Below are positions 16,947 to 26,208 of a stretch of DNA of 64,000 bases, in pieces. Each line of letters begins with the position of its first letter. Within the stretch, counting starts at the first letter, position 1. The notes below the pieces were generated by a model that worked only from the letters and a program-made list of their open reading frames with translations, was not told where the DNA came from and did no database searches. The stretch comes from Devosia sp. FJ2-5-3 (GTDB lineage: Bacteria > Pseudomonadota > Alphaproteobacteria > Rhizobiales > Devosiaceae), in contig NZ_CP104007.1 in assembly GCF_029201545.1 (NCBI RefSeq), positions 4,093,501-4,157,500 of the forward strand. The letters run 5' to 3'. Both the position numbers and the translations under genes were made by a program.

Positions 16947-18208
16947 TGGGTGTCGAAACCCTGACATTCGGGTGTCGTCTCAATGCCTTTGAGGGCGCGG
17001 TGATGAAGGCCGAGGCCGAAAAGGCCGGGCTCGACAACGCCATCATCGTCAATACCTGCGCGGTGACCGCCGAGGCGGTCAAGCAGGCCAAGCAGGCCGT
17101 GCGCAAGGCGCGACGCGACAATCCCACGGCCCGCATCATCGTCACCGGCTGCGCCGCCCAGACCGAGGCGCGCACATTCGGGGACATGGAAGAGGTCGAC
17201 CTGGTCATCGGCAATGCCGACAAGCTCAGGGCCGAGAGCTACAAGCCGATGGTCTTTGGCGTGGCGCTCAATGACAAGGTGCAGGTCAACGACATTATGA
17301 GCGTGCGGGAAACCGCGGGACACCTGATCGAGGGCATGGACCGGCACACCCGCGCCTTCGTGCAGGTGCAGAACGGGTGCGATCATCGCTGCACCTTCTG
17401 CATCATCCCCTTTGGGCGCGGCCCCTCCCGCTCGGTGCCGATGGGGGTGGTGGTCGAGCAGATCAAGAAACTCGTGTCCAATGGCCATTCGGAAGTCGTG
17501 CTGACCGGGGTGGATATCACCTCCTATGGCCCCGATCTGCCGGGCAGCCCGACGCTGGGCACGCTGACGCAGGCCATTTTGCGGCATGTGCCGGACCTGC
17601 CGCGCCTGCGCATCTCGTCCATCGACTCGATCGAGGCCGACCCGGCGCTCTACGAGGCCGTGGGCGAAAGCCGGCTGATGCCGCATCTGCACCTGTCACT
17701 GCAATCGGGCGATGATCTCATCTTGAAGCGGATGAAGCGGCGGCATTCTCGCGCCGATGCGCTGGGCGTGATCGAAAAGCTGCGCGCCATCCGGCCCGAC
17801 ATGGTTTTTGGCGCCGATATCATTGCCGGGTTTCCCACCGAAACCGAGGCGATGTTCGCCAATTCGCTCTCCTTCATCGGCGAGGCCGATCTCACCTATA
17901 TCCATGCCTTCCCCTATTCGCCGCGCGCCGGCACGCCTGCGGCCCGCATGCCGCAGGTGGACACCGGGATCGCCCGCAAGCGGGCGGCGCTGCTACGCGC
18001 GGCGGGGGAAAAGCAGTTCGAGGCGCTGTGCGAGAGCCGCATCGGGCGGCAGGAAAACGTGCTGGTCGAGCGCAACGGCATCTCGCGGACTGAACAATTC
18101 GTGCCCGTACACGTTGCGGACACGACACCGGGCGATCTTGTCAGCGTGACGATCACCGGACGCGGAGCCAGGGGGCTCGTGGGCGAAAAATTGCGGGCCG
18201 CAGCGTGA
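16946..18208 (+). CDS. mtaB: tRNA t6A37 methylthiotransferase MtaB
   Basis: A 420-residue radical-SAM methylthiotransferase that makes ms2t6A at position 37 of ANN-decoding tRNAs. Domains in order: UPF0004 with cysteines in FGCRLN, VNTCAVT and VTGCAAQ; radical-SAM with CDHRCTFC near residue 145; C-terminal TRAM region. GCRLN rather than GCQMN at the N-terminus and the 420-residue length favour MtaB over MiaB. Starts one base into the dapF stop. Confidence 0.92.
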   Translation: MGVETLTFGCRLNAFEGAVMKAEAEKAGLDNAIIVNTCAVTAEAVKQAKQAVRKARRDNPTARIIVTGCAAQTEARTFGDMEEVDLVIGNADKLRAESYKPMVFGVALNDKVQVNDIMSVRETAGHLIEGMDRHTRAFVQVQNGCDHRCTFCIIPFGRGPSRSVPMGVVVEQIKKLVSNGHSEVVLTGVDITSYGPDLPGSPTLGTLTQAILRHVPDLPRLRISSIDSIEADPALYEAVGESRLMPHLHLSLQSGDDLILKRMKRRHSRADALGVIEKLRAIRPDMVFGADIIAGFPTETEAMFANSLSFIGEADLTYIHAFPYSPRAGTPAARMPQVDTGIARKRAALLRAAGEKQFEALCESRIGRQENVLVERNGISRTEQFVPVHVADTTPGDLVSVTITGRGARGLVGEKLRAAA

Positions 18209-18235
18209 TCGCGGCAGGAAGCGTCGGGGCAGACT

Positions 18236-19432
18236 ATGAGCGATAAAGTATCCGGGTTCTTCAAGCGCCTGTTCGGCACCGAGCCCGCGCCGGAGCCGAC
18301 CCCGGCGCCGCCCGAGACGCAGCCGGAAACGCCTGTCGCGCCGCCACAGCCTGAGACAGCGCCTGTTGCGCCGACCCCCGAGCCGGTCGCGCCGCCGCCC
18401 CCTGCCCCCGAGGATGTGCCCCCGCCCGGCCCCCCGGAGACCACGCCCGACTATATCGAGGCGGTCGAAGATCAGTTCGTCACGCCCCCCGCCCCAATTG
18501 CGCCGCCGGCCGAGCGGCAGAGCTGGTTTTCGCGACTGACCACGGGCCTCCGCCGCTCTTCGGACAATCTCACGGCCTCGATCACCTCGGTCTTCACCAA
18601 GCGCAAGCTGGACGCGGCGACGCTCGACGAGCTCGAGGACGTTCTTATCCAGGCCGATCTCGGCCTCGAGACCGCCACGGCCATCACCGAGACGCTGCGC
18701 CGCGACCGCTTCGACAAGGATGTGTCGGGCGAAGATGTGCGGGCGGTTCTCGCCAGCGAGGTCGAAAAGGTGCTGGGCCAGGTCGCCCGTCCGCTGGTGA
18801 TCGAGACAAGTCAAAAACCCTTCGTCATCCTGATGATCGGGGTCAATGGCTCGGGCAAGACCACGACCATCGGCAAACTGGCGCAAAAATTCGCCGCCGA
18901 GGGCAAATCGGTGATGCTGGCGGCCGGCGACACGTTCCGCGCGGCGGCAATCGAACAGCTTCAGGTGTGGGGTCAGCGGACCGGCGCGCCGGTGATCGCC
19001 ATGCCCGCCGGGTCGGACGCGTCTGGCCTCGCCTTCGACGCCGTCACCCAGGCCAAGGCGCAGGGTCGCGATGTCCTGATCATCGACACCGCGGGGCGCC
19101 TGCAGAACCGCGACGAGCTGATGAACGAGCTCGAAAAGATCATTCGCGTCATCAAGAAGGTCGAGCCGAGCGCGCCGCATGCGACGCTTCTCACGCTCGA
19201 TGCCACGACCGGGCAGAACGCCATGAAGCAGGTCGAGATTTTCGGCAAGCGCGCCGGGGTCACCGGGCTGGTGATGACAAAACTCGACGGAACGGCGCGC
19301 GGCGGTATTCTCGTTGCCATCGCGAAAAAGTTCGGCCTGCCGGTGCACTTCATCGGCGTTGGCGAAGGGGTGGACGATCTCGAACCCTTCTCGGCCAATG
19401 AATTTGCGCGGGCGATTGCCGGACGCGAGTGA
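18236..19432 (+). CDS. ftsY: SRP receptor FtsY
   Basis: A 398-residue signal-recognition-particle docking GTPase at the inner membrane. An acidic, proline-rich A domain spans about residues 15-85, followed by the N domain and the G domain with GVNGSGKTTTIGKL, DTAGRLQNRDELM and TKLDGTARGG. The pro/glu-rich leader is normal for the family in length but its PxP composition is strong. It ends the dapF-mtaB-ftsY run. Confidence 0.96.
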   Translation: MSDKVSGFFKRLFGTEPAPEPTPAPPETQPETPVAPPQPETAPVAPTPEPVAPPPPAPEDVPPPGPPETTPDYIEAVEDQFVTPPAPIAPPAERQSWFSRLTTGLRRSSDNLTASITSVFTKRKLDAATLDELEDVLIQADLGLETATAITETLRRDRFDKDVSGEDVRAVLASEVEKVLGQVARPLVIETSQKPFVILMIGVNGSGKTTTIGKLAQKFAAEGKSVMLAAGDTFRAAAIEQLQVWGQRTGAPVIAMPAGSDASGLAFDAVTQAKAQGRDVLIIDTAGRLQNRDELMNELEKIIRVIKKVEPSAPHATLLTLDATTGQNAMKQVEIFGKRAGVTGLVMTKLDGTARGGILVAIAKKFGLPVHFIGVGEGVDDLEPFSANEFARAIAGRE

Positions 19433-19467
19433 GAGGGAAAACGACCCTCGCTCACCGAGCGACGGGG

Positions 19468-19560
19468 CTTCCCTCGGGCTTGACCCGAGGGCCGCTACCC
19501 ATGCGCATATTGCCAGTATTGGGGCTCGCCGAGTGGCCCTCGGGTCAAGCCCGAGGGAAG
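19468..19560. repeat. Palindromic repeat B: 26-bp perfect inverted repeat
   Basis: Arms at 19468-19493 and 19535-19560 are perfect inverted repeats of 26 bp, each built on CCCTCGGG and CCCGAGGG, around a 41-bp centre. Each arm is itself partly palindromic. A decayed copy sits at 60492-60565 with the same centre (TTGCCA-T-TTGGGCTCGCCGAGTGG pattern). Together with repeat C it fills the 391-bp gap 19433-19823, which otherwise shows no gene. Confidence 0.8.
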
Positions 19561-19609
19561 CGCGGCGCCCATTGTGTCCTCGCTGGCAAAGGGGAGGCTA
19601 GGTGGGGGT

Positions 19610-19713
19610 GCCCCGCCATTCGAGCGTAGCTCTCATGGCCCGGAAACGGCCCCGCCATTCGAGCGTAACTCTCATGGCCTTGGCGGCTCGTCAGGCTCCA
19701 CTGGAGCCTGACG
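19610..19713. repeat. Palindromic repeat C: two 31-bp direct units plus hairpin
   Basis: Two 31-bp units at 19610-19640 and 19649-19679 differ at one position. They are followed by a 25-base hairpin at 19689-19713 with 12-bp arms CGTCAGGCTCCA and TGGAGCCTGACG. A second copy with one unit and one hairpin lies at 51352-51416. The direct units contain CCGCCATTCGAGCGTA and CTCATGGCC. Confidence 0.75.
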
Positions 19714-19823
19714 GCGGCTGCGCCGCGCGCCGCCAAGCCCAAAAATCACCATTCTTGCCCGCTAGAGCTTGCATGGCACGCGTGATGCCATCACATTGGG
19801 CGCAATCATTCCGGATCGAGATA

Positions 19824-20435
19824 ATGACCGAAAAAGCCGAACCCGAAGCCAATTGGGACGAGCTGCGCCCCCAACTCAGCAAGCTGGGCCTGGAGCTCGG
19901 GCCGCTGGTGGTGTTCTTCGTCGCCAATGCACGGGCCGATATTTTCACCGCGACCGCCTGGTTCATGGGCGCGATGGTGCTCTCGCTTCTGGCAAGCTGG
20001 CTGATCCTGAAGAAGATCCCGGTGATGCCGCTAGTGACCGGCGTCGTGGTGCTGGTCTTTGGCGGGCTGACGCTGTGGCTGCAGGACGACACCTTCATCA
20101 AGATCAAGCCAACCATCACCAATGTGCTGTTCGGCTCGGTGCTGCTGGGTGGCCTGCTGTTCGGCCAGTCGCTGCTCAAATATGTTTTTGGCGAGGTCTA
20201 TCGCCTGCGCCCCGAGGGCTGGTGGCGGCTGACGCTCAACTGGGGCATTTTCTTCTTCGTGCTCGCCGTGATCAACGAAGTGCTGTGGCGCAATTTTTCG
20301 ACCGATTTCTGGGTCGCATTCAAGGTCTGGGGCGTGATGCCGCTGACCGTGCTGTTCTCGATGAGCCAGGTGCCGCTGCTGACAAAATATGCGCCGGTGA
20401 GCGAACCCAGCACGCCAATCGGTGCCGAGGGCTAG
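19824..20435 (+). CDS. yciB: Inner-membrane septation protein A homologue (YciB/IspZ)
   Basis: A 203-residue membrane protein with about six helices and the conserved [40 protein letters not shown] and [18 protein letters not shown] segments. Members are involved in cell-envelope maintenance and septation. The ATG at 19824 is preceded by a GGATCGAG site. It is separated from ftsY by the repeat-filled gap, so it likely has its own promoter. Confidence 0.9.
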   Translation: MTEKAEPEANWDELRPQLSKLGLELGPLVVFFVANARADIFTATAWFMGAMVLSLLASWLILKKIPVMPLVTGVVVLVFGGLTLWLQDDTFIKIKPTITNVLFGSVLLGGLLFGQSLLKYVFGEVYRLRPEGWWRLTLNWGIFFFVLAVINEVLWRNFSTDFWVAFKVWGVMPLTVLFSMSQVPLLTKYAPVSEPSTPIGAEG

Positions 20436-20463
20436 CGCGCACTTCCCAACACAGGGTCTGTCG

Positions 20464-20488
20464 AACGGCGCCGCAAGGCGCCGTTTTC
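20464..20488 (+). terminator. Intrinsic terminator of yciB
   Basis: A perfect 9-bp stem AACGGCGCC with GCAA tetraloop, ending in TTTT, 28 bp after the yciB stop. The DUF1761 gene faces it from the other side. Confidence 0.85.
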
Positions 20489-20509
20489 ATTTTGGCCGGC
20501 GGCAATCGC

Positions 20510-20920
20510 TCAGAGTGCAGCGCCGAAAAGGCCGATAATTGCACCCTGGATCACCAGCACGCCGAGGACGTGAAGACCATCGATAAGGGTGAGCGACCAT
20601 TTCATCCCCTCATAGCGATGGTTCATGATCATCACGGTGAGGACGAAGCCCAGCCAGCAGAGAATGGCGGTCGTGATGCCGGCGCCGAGATCGACACTGC
20701 CCATCAGCGCGGGCGTGAACAGCGCGATAAAATAGGCCATGACGAATTCGACGAGAACCGACCAGATAAAGGGCGTGTTGCCGACGGCGAGCTGCTCCCT
20801 GGTCTTGCCGAGCGCTTCCAACCATTGGCGGGAGAGGCCCATATACCAGGCTGCGCCAAAGGCGAAGCTCGCGATGGTGGCGACGATGATAGCGATCCAG
20901 TTGACGGCGAGAAAGGACAT
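20510..20920 (-). CDS. DUF1761 membrane protein
   Basis: A 136-residue protein with four hydrophobic helices. NWIAIIVATIASFAFGAAWY at the N-terminus and GFVLTVMIMNHRYEGMKWSL in the third helix fit DUF1761, a family of small integral membrane proteins without known activity. Full length for the family. Stands alone, convergent with yciB. Confidence 0.82.
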   Translation of the reverse strand: MSFLAVNWIAIIVATIASFAFGAAWYMGLSRQWLEALGKTREQLAVGNTPFIWSVLVEFVMAYFIALFTPALMGSVDLGAGITTAILCWLGFVLTVMIMNHRYEGMKWSLTLIDGLHVLGVLVIQGAIIGLFGAAL

Positions 20921-21017
20921 GAGACTTCCCCTGAGGCGCAGAAGGCGCCTGGAAGAAGCCTAGGAGTTTTTCGCGGTCTTGGACAATAGCCATCCGGCCG
21001 AACCCGAGGCGTCGCGC

Positions 21018-21452
21018 TCAGCGTTCTTCGGCGTCGGCGCGGGCTTCGATTTCTTCCATCTCGTCGTCGGAAAAGCCGAAATGGTGGCCAAGCTCGTGGA
21101 TCAGCACGTGGGTGATGATTTCGCCCAGCGTGTTGTCATCGTTCTCGGCCCAATAGTCGAGAATGGCGCGGCGATAGAGGAAGACGGTGTTGGGCATCTG
21201 CCCGGTCTGGGGCACGGCGCCGTCCTCGGTGAGGCCAATGCCGACGAACAGCCCCATCAGCTCGAACGGGCTCTCCATGCCGAAGCCTTCGAGCACGTCG
21301 TCCTCGGCGAATTCGGCCACCGAACAGGTGACGTCGGCCGCAAGCGATTTGAACGGCTCGGGCAGTTCGGCCAGGGCCTTGGCGGCCATGGCCTCGAAAT
21401 CGTCGAGGGTCGGGGCATAGAGCCCCGACCAATTGGTGGTGCTTACTGCCAC
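21018..21452 (-). CDS. Minimal-zincin metallopeptidase family protein
   Basis: A 144-residue protein with the zinc motif [18 protein letters not shown] near residue 120 (HExxH plus a downstream acidic ligand), as in the Acel_2062-type minimal zincins. No signal peptide, so cytoplasmic. Its start overlaps the end of leuC by 10 bp, giving a coupled leuC-peptidase pair, a neighbour relation with no obvious metabolic logic. Peptidase activity is not demonstrated for the family. Confidence 0.85.
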   Translation of the reverse strand: MAVSTTNWSGLYAPTLDDFEAMAAKALAELPEPFKSLAADVTCSVAEFAEDDVLEGFGMESPFELMGLFVGIGLTEDGAVPQTGQMPNTVFLYRRAILDYWAENDDNTLGEIITHVLIHELGHHFGFSDDEMEEIEARADAEER

Positions 21453-22849
21453 TCGCGGATATCGACGAAGTGGCCGGCAATGGCGGCGGCGGTTGCCATG
21501 GCGGGCGACACGAGATGGGTGCGGCCCTTGAAACCCTGGCGGCCTTCGAAATTGCGGTTCGAGGTCGAGGCGCAGCGCTCTTCAGGCGCGAGCTTGTCGG
21601 GGTTCATGGCCAGGCACATGGAGCAACCCGGTTCGCGCCATTCAAAGCCGGCATTCTTGAAGATGAGGTCGAGGCCTTCCTGCTCGGCCTGAGCCTTGAC
21701 GAGGCCCGAGCCCGGCACGACCATGGCCGAAACATGCGAAGCCACCTTGCGGTCGCCGATGACGGCGGCGGCGGCGCGCAGATCCTCGATGCGGCCATTG
21801 GTGCAGGAGCCGACAAAGACGCGGTCGAGCTTGATGTCGGTGATCTTGGTGCCGGGCTTGAGGCCCATATAGTCCAGCGCCCGCCATTTGGAGGCGCGCT
21901 TGTTTTCGTCGGTGATATCGTCCGGGTTGGGAACGACGCCGGTGACCGAGATCACGTCTTCGGGCGAGGAGCCCCAGGATACGATCGGCGGCAGCTTGGC
22001 GGCGTCGAGGATGACGACCTTGTCGTAATGGGCGCCCTCGTCGGTATAGAGCGTCTTCCAATAGTCGAGCGCCATGTCCCAGGCCTTGCCCTTGGGCGCG
22101 CGGTTGCGGCCCTCGACATAGTCGAACGTGGTCTGGTCGGGGGCGATGAGGCCGGCGCGGGCGCCGCCTTCAATGGTCATGTTGCAGACCGTCATGCGGC
22201 CTTCCATCGAGAGCGAGCGAATGGCCTCGCCGGCAAATTCGATGACGTGGCCATTGCCGCCGGCGGTGCCGATCTCGCCGATGATGGCGAGGATGATGTC
22301 CTTGGCGGTGACGTGCGGCGGCAGCTGGCCGTCGACACGCACCAGCATGTTCTTGGCCTTCTGCTGGATCAGCGTCTGGGTGGCCAGCACGTGCTCGACT
22401 TCGGAGGTGCCGATGCCATGGGCCAGCGCGCCAAAAGCGCCATGGGTCGAGGTATGGCTATCGCCGCAGACGATGGTCATGCCCGGCAGGGTAAAGCCCT
22501 GTTCGGGGCCGACGATGTGCACGATGCCCTGGCGCGGGTCGAAAGCGTCGAAATATTCGATGCCGAAATCACGGGTATTTTCGGCCAGCGCCGCGATCTG
22601 GGTGGCGCTCTCCGGATCGGGATTGGGCAGGGAACGGTCGGTGGTGGGCACGTTGTGGTCAACCACGGCCAGGGTCCGCTCGGGGTGACGCACCTTGCGG
22701 CCGGTCATGCGCAGGCCTTCGAATGCCTGGGGGCTCGTCACCTCGTGCACCAGATGCCGGTCGATATAGAGCAGGCTCGTCCCATCGGGATTGTTCTGAA
22801 CCAGATGGTCGTCCCAGATCTTGTCGTAAAGCGTGCGAGCCTTGGTCAT
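21443..22849 (-). CDS. leuC: 3-isopropylmalate dehydratase large subunit
   Basis: A 468-residue aconitase-family enzyme of leucine synthesis; with LeuD it isomerises 2- to 3-isopropylmalate. Iron-sulfur ligands are in FVGSCTNGR and the GCSMC motif, and [17 protein letters not shown] is conserved. Full length. leuD and leuB are 34 and 30 kb away, not adjacent as in many bacteria. Confidence 0.97.
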   Translation of the reverse strand: MTKARTLYDKIWDDHLVQNNPDGTSLLYIDRHLVHEVTSPQAFEGLRMTGRKVRHPERTLAVVDHNVPTTDRSLPNPDPESATQIAALAENTRDFGIEYFDAFDPRQGIVHIVGPEQGFTLPGMTIVCGDSHTSTHGAFGALAHGIGTSEVEHVLATQTLIQQKAKNMLVRVDGQLPPHVTAKDIILAIIGEIGTAGGNGHVIEFAGEAIRSLSMEGRMTVCNMTIEGGARAGLIAPDQTTFDYVEGRNRAPKGKAWDMALDYWKTLYTDEGAHYDKVVILDAAKLPPIVSWGSSPEDVISVTGVVPNPDDITDENKRASKWRALDYMGLKPGTKITDIKLDRVFVGSCTNGRIEDLRAAAAVIGDRKVASHVSAMVVPGSGLVKAQAEQEGLDLIFKNAGFEWREPGCSMCLAMNPDKLAPEERCASTSNRNFEGRQGFKGRTHLVSPAMATAAAIAGHFVDIREWQ

Positions 22850-22892
22850 TCTAGTGTCGTTCCCAGCGGCAGGAATGGAAAGTTTGGATTGG

Positions 22893-22921
22893 TTCTAAGC
22901 CCAAGCGGGCTTTTGGGTCAA
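22893..22921 (-). promoter_or_regulatory. Candidate leuC promoter with internal palindrome
   Basis: On the minus strand TTGACC and TTAGAA are 17 bp apart, 44 bp before the leuC ATG. The spacer contains a perfect inverted repeat AAGCCC-N4-GGGCTT (22897-22912) that could be an operator. No leader peptide with leucine codons was seen in the short leader. Confidence 0.45.
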
Positions 22922-22926
22922 GCACT

Positions 22927-22946
22927 ACCGTACTCACTGGTACGGT
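22927..22946. other. Hairpin directly after the flippase stop
   Basis: A perfect 7-bp stem ACCGTAC/GTACGGT with a six-base loop abuts the stop codon of the minus-strand flippase gene. It lacks a T-run on either side, so it may be an RNA 3'-end stabiliser or a protein site rather than an intrinsic terminator. Confidence 0.5.
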
Positions 22947-24308
22947 TCAGCCGGGCTGGACATCGCGGCCCTGCCGCAGTGCCAGAAAGCCAAGCAGGCT
23001 GGTGTCGAGACCGATGCGGTAGCGGCACCAGAGGGCGATGGCGATCTGCGCCACGATGCGCCCGCCCATATTGACCGCGGCAGCGCCGACGACACCCCAA
23101 ATGGGGATGACGAAAATCTGAATGATAAAGCCGAGGCCCATGATGACGCCGAAGATGGCGACATAGGCGCGCTCGTGGCCGGTCATCATCATGACGATTT
23201 TCGAGGGGCCGGTGGCGGCGTCGAAGAGCAGGCCGAGGGAGAGCAGGACCAGCACCAGTGCGCCGCCCGCATAGGCCGGACCGAAGAGCGAGAGGACGAA
23301 ATCGCCGAAGAACAGGAAGATGGCAAAGATGACGAGGGAGAAGGCAAAGCCCGCCCAGGCGCAGAGCGTGGTGATGGCCTGGGCCTTGCGCATGTCGCGG
23401 GCGTGATAATGCTCGGCCACCATGGGGGCGATGACGAGCTCGATGGCGAAGGTGAAGAGCGTCATCAGCCCGGCGGTGCGGAAGGCGTTGAAATAGAGGC
23501 CCGAGCTTTCAAGGTCGAGCATGAGGCCGACAAGGATGATGTCGGCATTGAGGGTGAAGGTTTCGATCAGAGCGCCGAGCAGCAGCCATTTGCTGAGCCC
23601 GCCCCAGCGCTGCCAATGGGATCTTATCGCGGCAGAGGAGAGGCTGGGGCGCAGGGAATAGCCCTGTTGGCCGGCGATGACGAATTGCAGGCCCAGCATG
23701 GCGAGGAGCAGCAGGGCCGAGAGAATGAGCGCATCGGGGCCGCTGAGGATGACGCCCAGCGCGTAAAGTCCCAGGACGATGAGCGGCAGGGCGAGGCGCC
23801 AATAGATGTCGCGCGGCAGCAGCGCCGTCCACAGCGAGCCCTGTGCCCGAAGGGCCGACGAATTATATTCGGACAGCGCCATGGGCAGGACGAGAAGCGC
23901 CGCGCCGAGGAAGTGCGTCACCGGCTGGCCGGGCGCCAGGAGGGGCTGGATCGTATAGGCAAAAAGGCAGAGCAGCGCGCCGATGGCGAGGCTGGCGGCA
24001 ATAGTGACCGTGGAGCCGGAAGCAAGGCTGGCGGCGGCGGATTGGGCGTCCGCCTGCCCGCGCAATTGCGGCCAGAGGCGCAGGATCGCGGTCGACTGCC
24101 CCATGCCGGCTGCAATGGCGAGCACCGTCGCCAGCGCAAGGCCGAAGGCGAAGAAGCCGTATTGCTCGGGGTTCATGGTGCGGGCGAGCACCACATAGGT
24201 GAGGTAGGTGAGGCCGGCCGTCGCGACCTTGATGCCGAGCGAGCCCACCGAGCGCAGAAGGCCGGTAGACAGCAGCGCCGTCAAATCGTTTGGCAGGGCA
24301 AATCGCAT
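22947..24308 (-). CDS. Second polysaccharide flippase-like membrane protein
   Basis: A protein of about 453 residues with twelve predicted helices and the flippase-family pattern TYLTYVVLARTMNPEQYGFFAF near the N-terminus. Distinct in sequence from the flippase at 2.3 kb. The ATG at 24308 (MRFALPNDL) is preferred; an ATG at 24332 adds eight residues. No glycosyltransferase is next to it, so its substrate is open; it could serve a polysaccharide made from another locus. Confidence 0.75.
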   Translation of the reverse strand: MRFALPNDLTALLSTGLLRSVGSLGIKVATAGLTYLTYVVLARTMNPEQYGFFAFGLALATVLAIAAGMGQSTAILRLWPQLRGQADAQSAAASLASGSTVTIAASLAIGALLCLFAYTIQPLLAPGQPVTHFLGAALLVLPMALSEYNSSALRAQGSLWTALLPRDIYWRLALPLIVLGLYALGVILSGPDALILSALLLLAMLGLQFVIAGQQGYSLRPSLSSAAIRSHWQRWGGLSKWLLLGALIETFTLNADIILVGLMLDLESSGLYFNAFRTAGLMTLFTFAIELVIAPMVAEHYHARDMRKAQAITTLCAWAGFAFSLVIFAIFLFFGDFVLSLFGPAYAGGALVLVLLSLGLLFDAATGPSKIVMMMTGHERAYVAIFGVIMGLGFIIQIFVIPIWGVVGAAAVNMGGRIVAQIAIALWCRYRIGLDTSLLGFLALRQGRDVQPG

Positions 24309-24408
24309 AAGGGCCTCGGCATGAGCCGCCATCCTGCCAGAGGCGGGTCAAGAAGGTCTTACCGGGAATGGGGGATGGGAATTTTGCCGGGGATGGGGGC
24401 CCAAAGGT

Positions 24409-24521
24409 TACCCCCTCCTAGCCTCCCCCTGATAGGGGGAGGGACAGATCGAGTGTGTCGCGGGGCTGGGGAGCCACTGCGCCGCCCCTCCCCCTATCAG
24501 GGGGAGGTTGGGTGGGGGTAT
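24409..24521. repeat. Palindromic repeat A (composite inverted element)
   Basis: Two hairpins, each with the core CCTCCCCCT-N3-AGGGGGAGG, stand head to head so that the whole 113-bp element is an imperfect inverted repeat. The centre contains GATCGAGTGTG, also found in the copy at 60292-60451. It fills the 229-bp gap between purH and the flippase. Confidence 0.75.
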
Positions 24522-24537
24522 CCCGGCCAGCGGCCCT

Positions 24538-26121
24538 TTAATGCCGGAAGTGGCGCATGCCCGTCATCACCATGGCGATGCCGGCGGCGTCGGCGGCGGC
24601 GATGACTTCGTCGTCGCGCATGGAGCCACCGGGCTGGATAACGGCAGTCGCGCCGGCGGCAACCAGGGCCTCAAGACCATCGGCGAAGGGGAAGAAAGCG
24701 TCCGAAGCCACGACCGAGCCGATGGTCAGCGCGCCTTCGATCCCGGCGGCTTCCGCCGCATCGGTGGACTTGCGATGGGCGACGCGGGCGGAGTCGACGC
24801 GGCTCATCTGACCGGCGCCGATACCGGCGGTAGCGCCGTCCTTGACGTAGATGATGGCGTTGGATTTGACGTGCTTTGCCACCTTGGCCGCGAGCTTGAG
24901 ATCGGTCAGTTCGGCCTCGGTGGGCTTGCGCTTGGTGACGACCTTAAGCTCGCAATCATCGACATTGCGGTTGTCGCGGCCCTGCACAAGCAGGCCTCCG
25001 GCGACGGATTTCACGAGCAGCCCCTCAGCCTTGGCATCGGCGAGACCGCCGGTCAGCAAGAGACGAAGGTTCTTCTTGGCCGCGATGATGTCCTGGGCTT
25101 CCCGGGTGGCCGACGGGGCGACGATCACTTCGGTGAAGACTTTCACGATTTCGGTCGCCGTCTCGGCATCGATCTCGCGATTGAGGGCGACAATGCCGCC
25201 AAAGGCCGAGACCGGATCGGTGCGCAGGGCCTTGCGATAGGCCTCGACCAGCGTTGCGCCGATCGCCACGCCACAGGGATTGGCGTGCTTGATGATGGCG
25301 ACGGCGGCGGTTTCGGCGGGATCGAATTCGGAGACCAGCTCGAAGGCGGCGTCGGTGTCGTTGATATTGTTATAGGAGAGCGTCTTGCCCTGGGTCTGGG
25401 TGGCGGTGGCCACGCCCGGACGATTGTCGCCATTCTTGTAGAAGGCGGCCCATTGATGCGGGTTTTCGCCATAGCGCATGACTTCGCTCAGCGTGCCGGC
25501 AAAGCTGCGCCAGGTGACGTCCTTGAAGTCGATCTCGCGGGCGAACCAGCTCGAAATGGCGCTGTCATAGGCGGCGGTGCGGGCATAGGCCTTGGCGGCG
25601 AGCTTCTGGCGCAGCGCGAAAGGAATGCCGCCAGCCTTGATGGCTTCGAGGATTTCCGGATAGTCGGCGGGGTCGACGACGACGGTGACATAGGCGTGGT
25701 TCTTGGCCGCCGAGCGGACCATGGCCGGGCCGCCAATGTCGATATTCTCGATGATCTCGTCATAGGAGGCGCCGGAGGCGACGGTCTTTTCGAACGGGTA
25801 GAGATTGACCGCGACGAGATCGATCGGGCCGATGTCGTGCTCGTCCATCGAGGCCTGGTGCTGCGGATTATCGCGCACCGAGAGCAGGCCGCCATGCACC
25901 TTGGGGTGAAGCGTTTTGACCCGACCATCCATCATCTCGGGAAAGCCCGTGAGCTCGGAAATCTCGCGTACCTTCAGGCCGGTCTCGGCGATCAGCTTGT
26001 GCGTGCCGCCGGTCGAGACCAGCTCGACGCCAGCCTCCGACAGCCCGCGGGCAAACTCCGCCATGCCCGATTTGTCGAAAACAGAAAGCAGTGCCCGCCC
26101 GACTTTCACCGTCTTGCCCAT
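24538..26121 (-). CDS. purH: Bifunctional AICAR transformylase / IMP cyclohydrolase
   Basis: A 527-residue enzyme for the last two steps of IMP synthesis. The N-terminal cyclohydrolase domain ([26 protein letters not shown]) and the C-terminal transformylase ([27 protein letters not shown]) are complete. ATG at 26121 ([12 protein letters not shown]) is the conserved start. It lies 87 bp behind the heparinase-family gene, an order often seen in the Hyphomicrobiales. Confidence 0.97.
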   Translation of the reverse strand: MGKTVKVGRALLSVFDKSGMAEFARGLSEAGVELVSTGGTHKLIAETGLKVREISELTGFPEMMDGRVKTLHPKVHGGLLSVRDNPQHQASMDEHDIGPIDLVAVNLYPFEKTVASGASYDEIIENIDIGGPAMVRSAAKNHAYVTVVVDPADYPEILEAIKAGGIPFALRQKLAAKAYARTAAYDSAISSWFAREIDFKDVTWRSFAGTLSEVMRYGENPHQWAAFYKNGDNRPGVATATQTQGKTLSYNNINDTDAAFELVSEFDPAETAAVAIIKHANPCGVAIGATLVEAYRKALRTDPVSAFGGIVALNREIDAETATEIVKVFTEVIVAPSATREAQDIIAAKKNLRLLLTGGLADAKAEGLLVKSVAGGLLVQGRDNRNVDDCELKVVTKRKPTEAELTDLKLAAKVAKHVKSNAIIYVKDGATAGIGAGQMSRVDSARVAHRKSTDAAEAAGIEGALTIGSVVASDAFFPFADGLEALVAAGATAVIQPGGSMRDDEVIAAADAAGIAMVMTGMRHFRH

Positions 26122-26208
26122 TGAATGCGTCTCGCCGTGATTGAAAATGGAGGATTTGGCGGCTCCGCTAGCATGAAGCCGGGCCGAAACCAAGGCAAAC
26201 GGGCCAGT

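Noticed and set aside
16946..18208. MiaB assignment for the methylthiotransferase
   Set aside because: GCRLN at the N-terminus and the shorter length fit MtaB better.
19468..19713. CRISPR array in the repeat-rich gap after ftsY
   Set aside because: Only two direct units with an 8-bp gap and several inverted repeats; no regular spacers and no cas genes.
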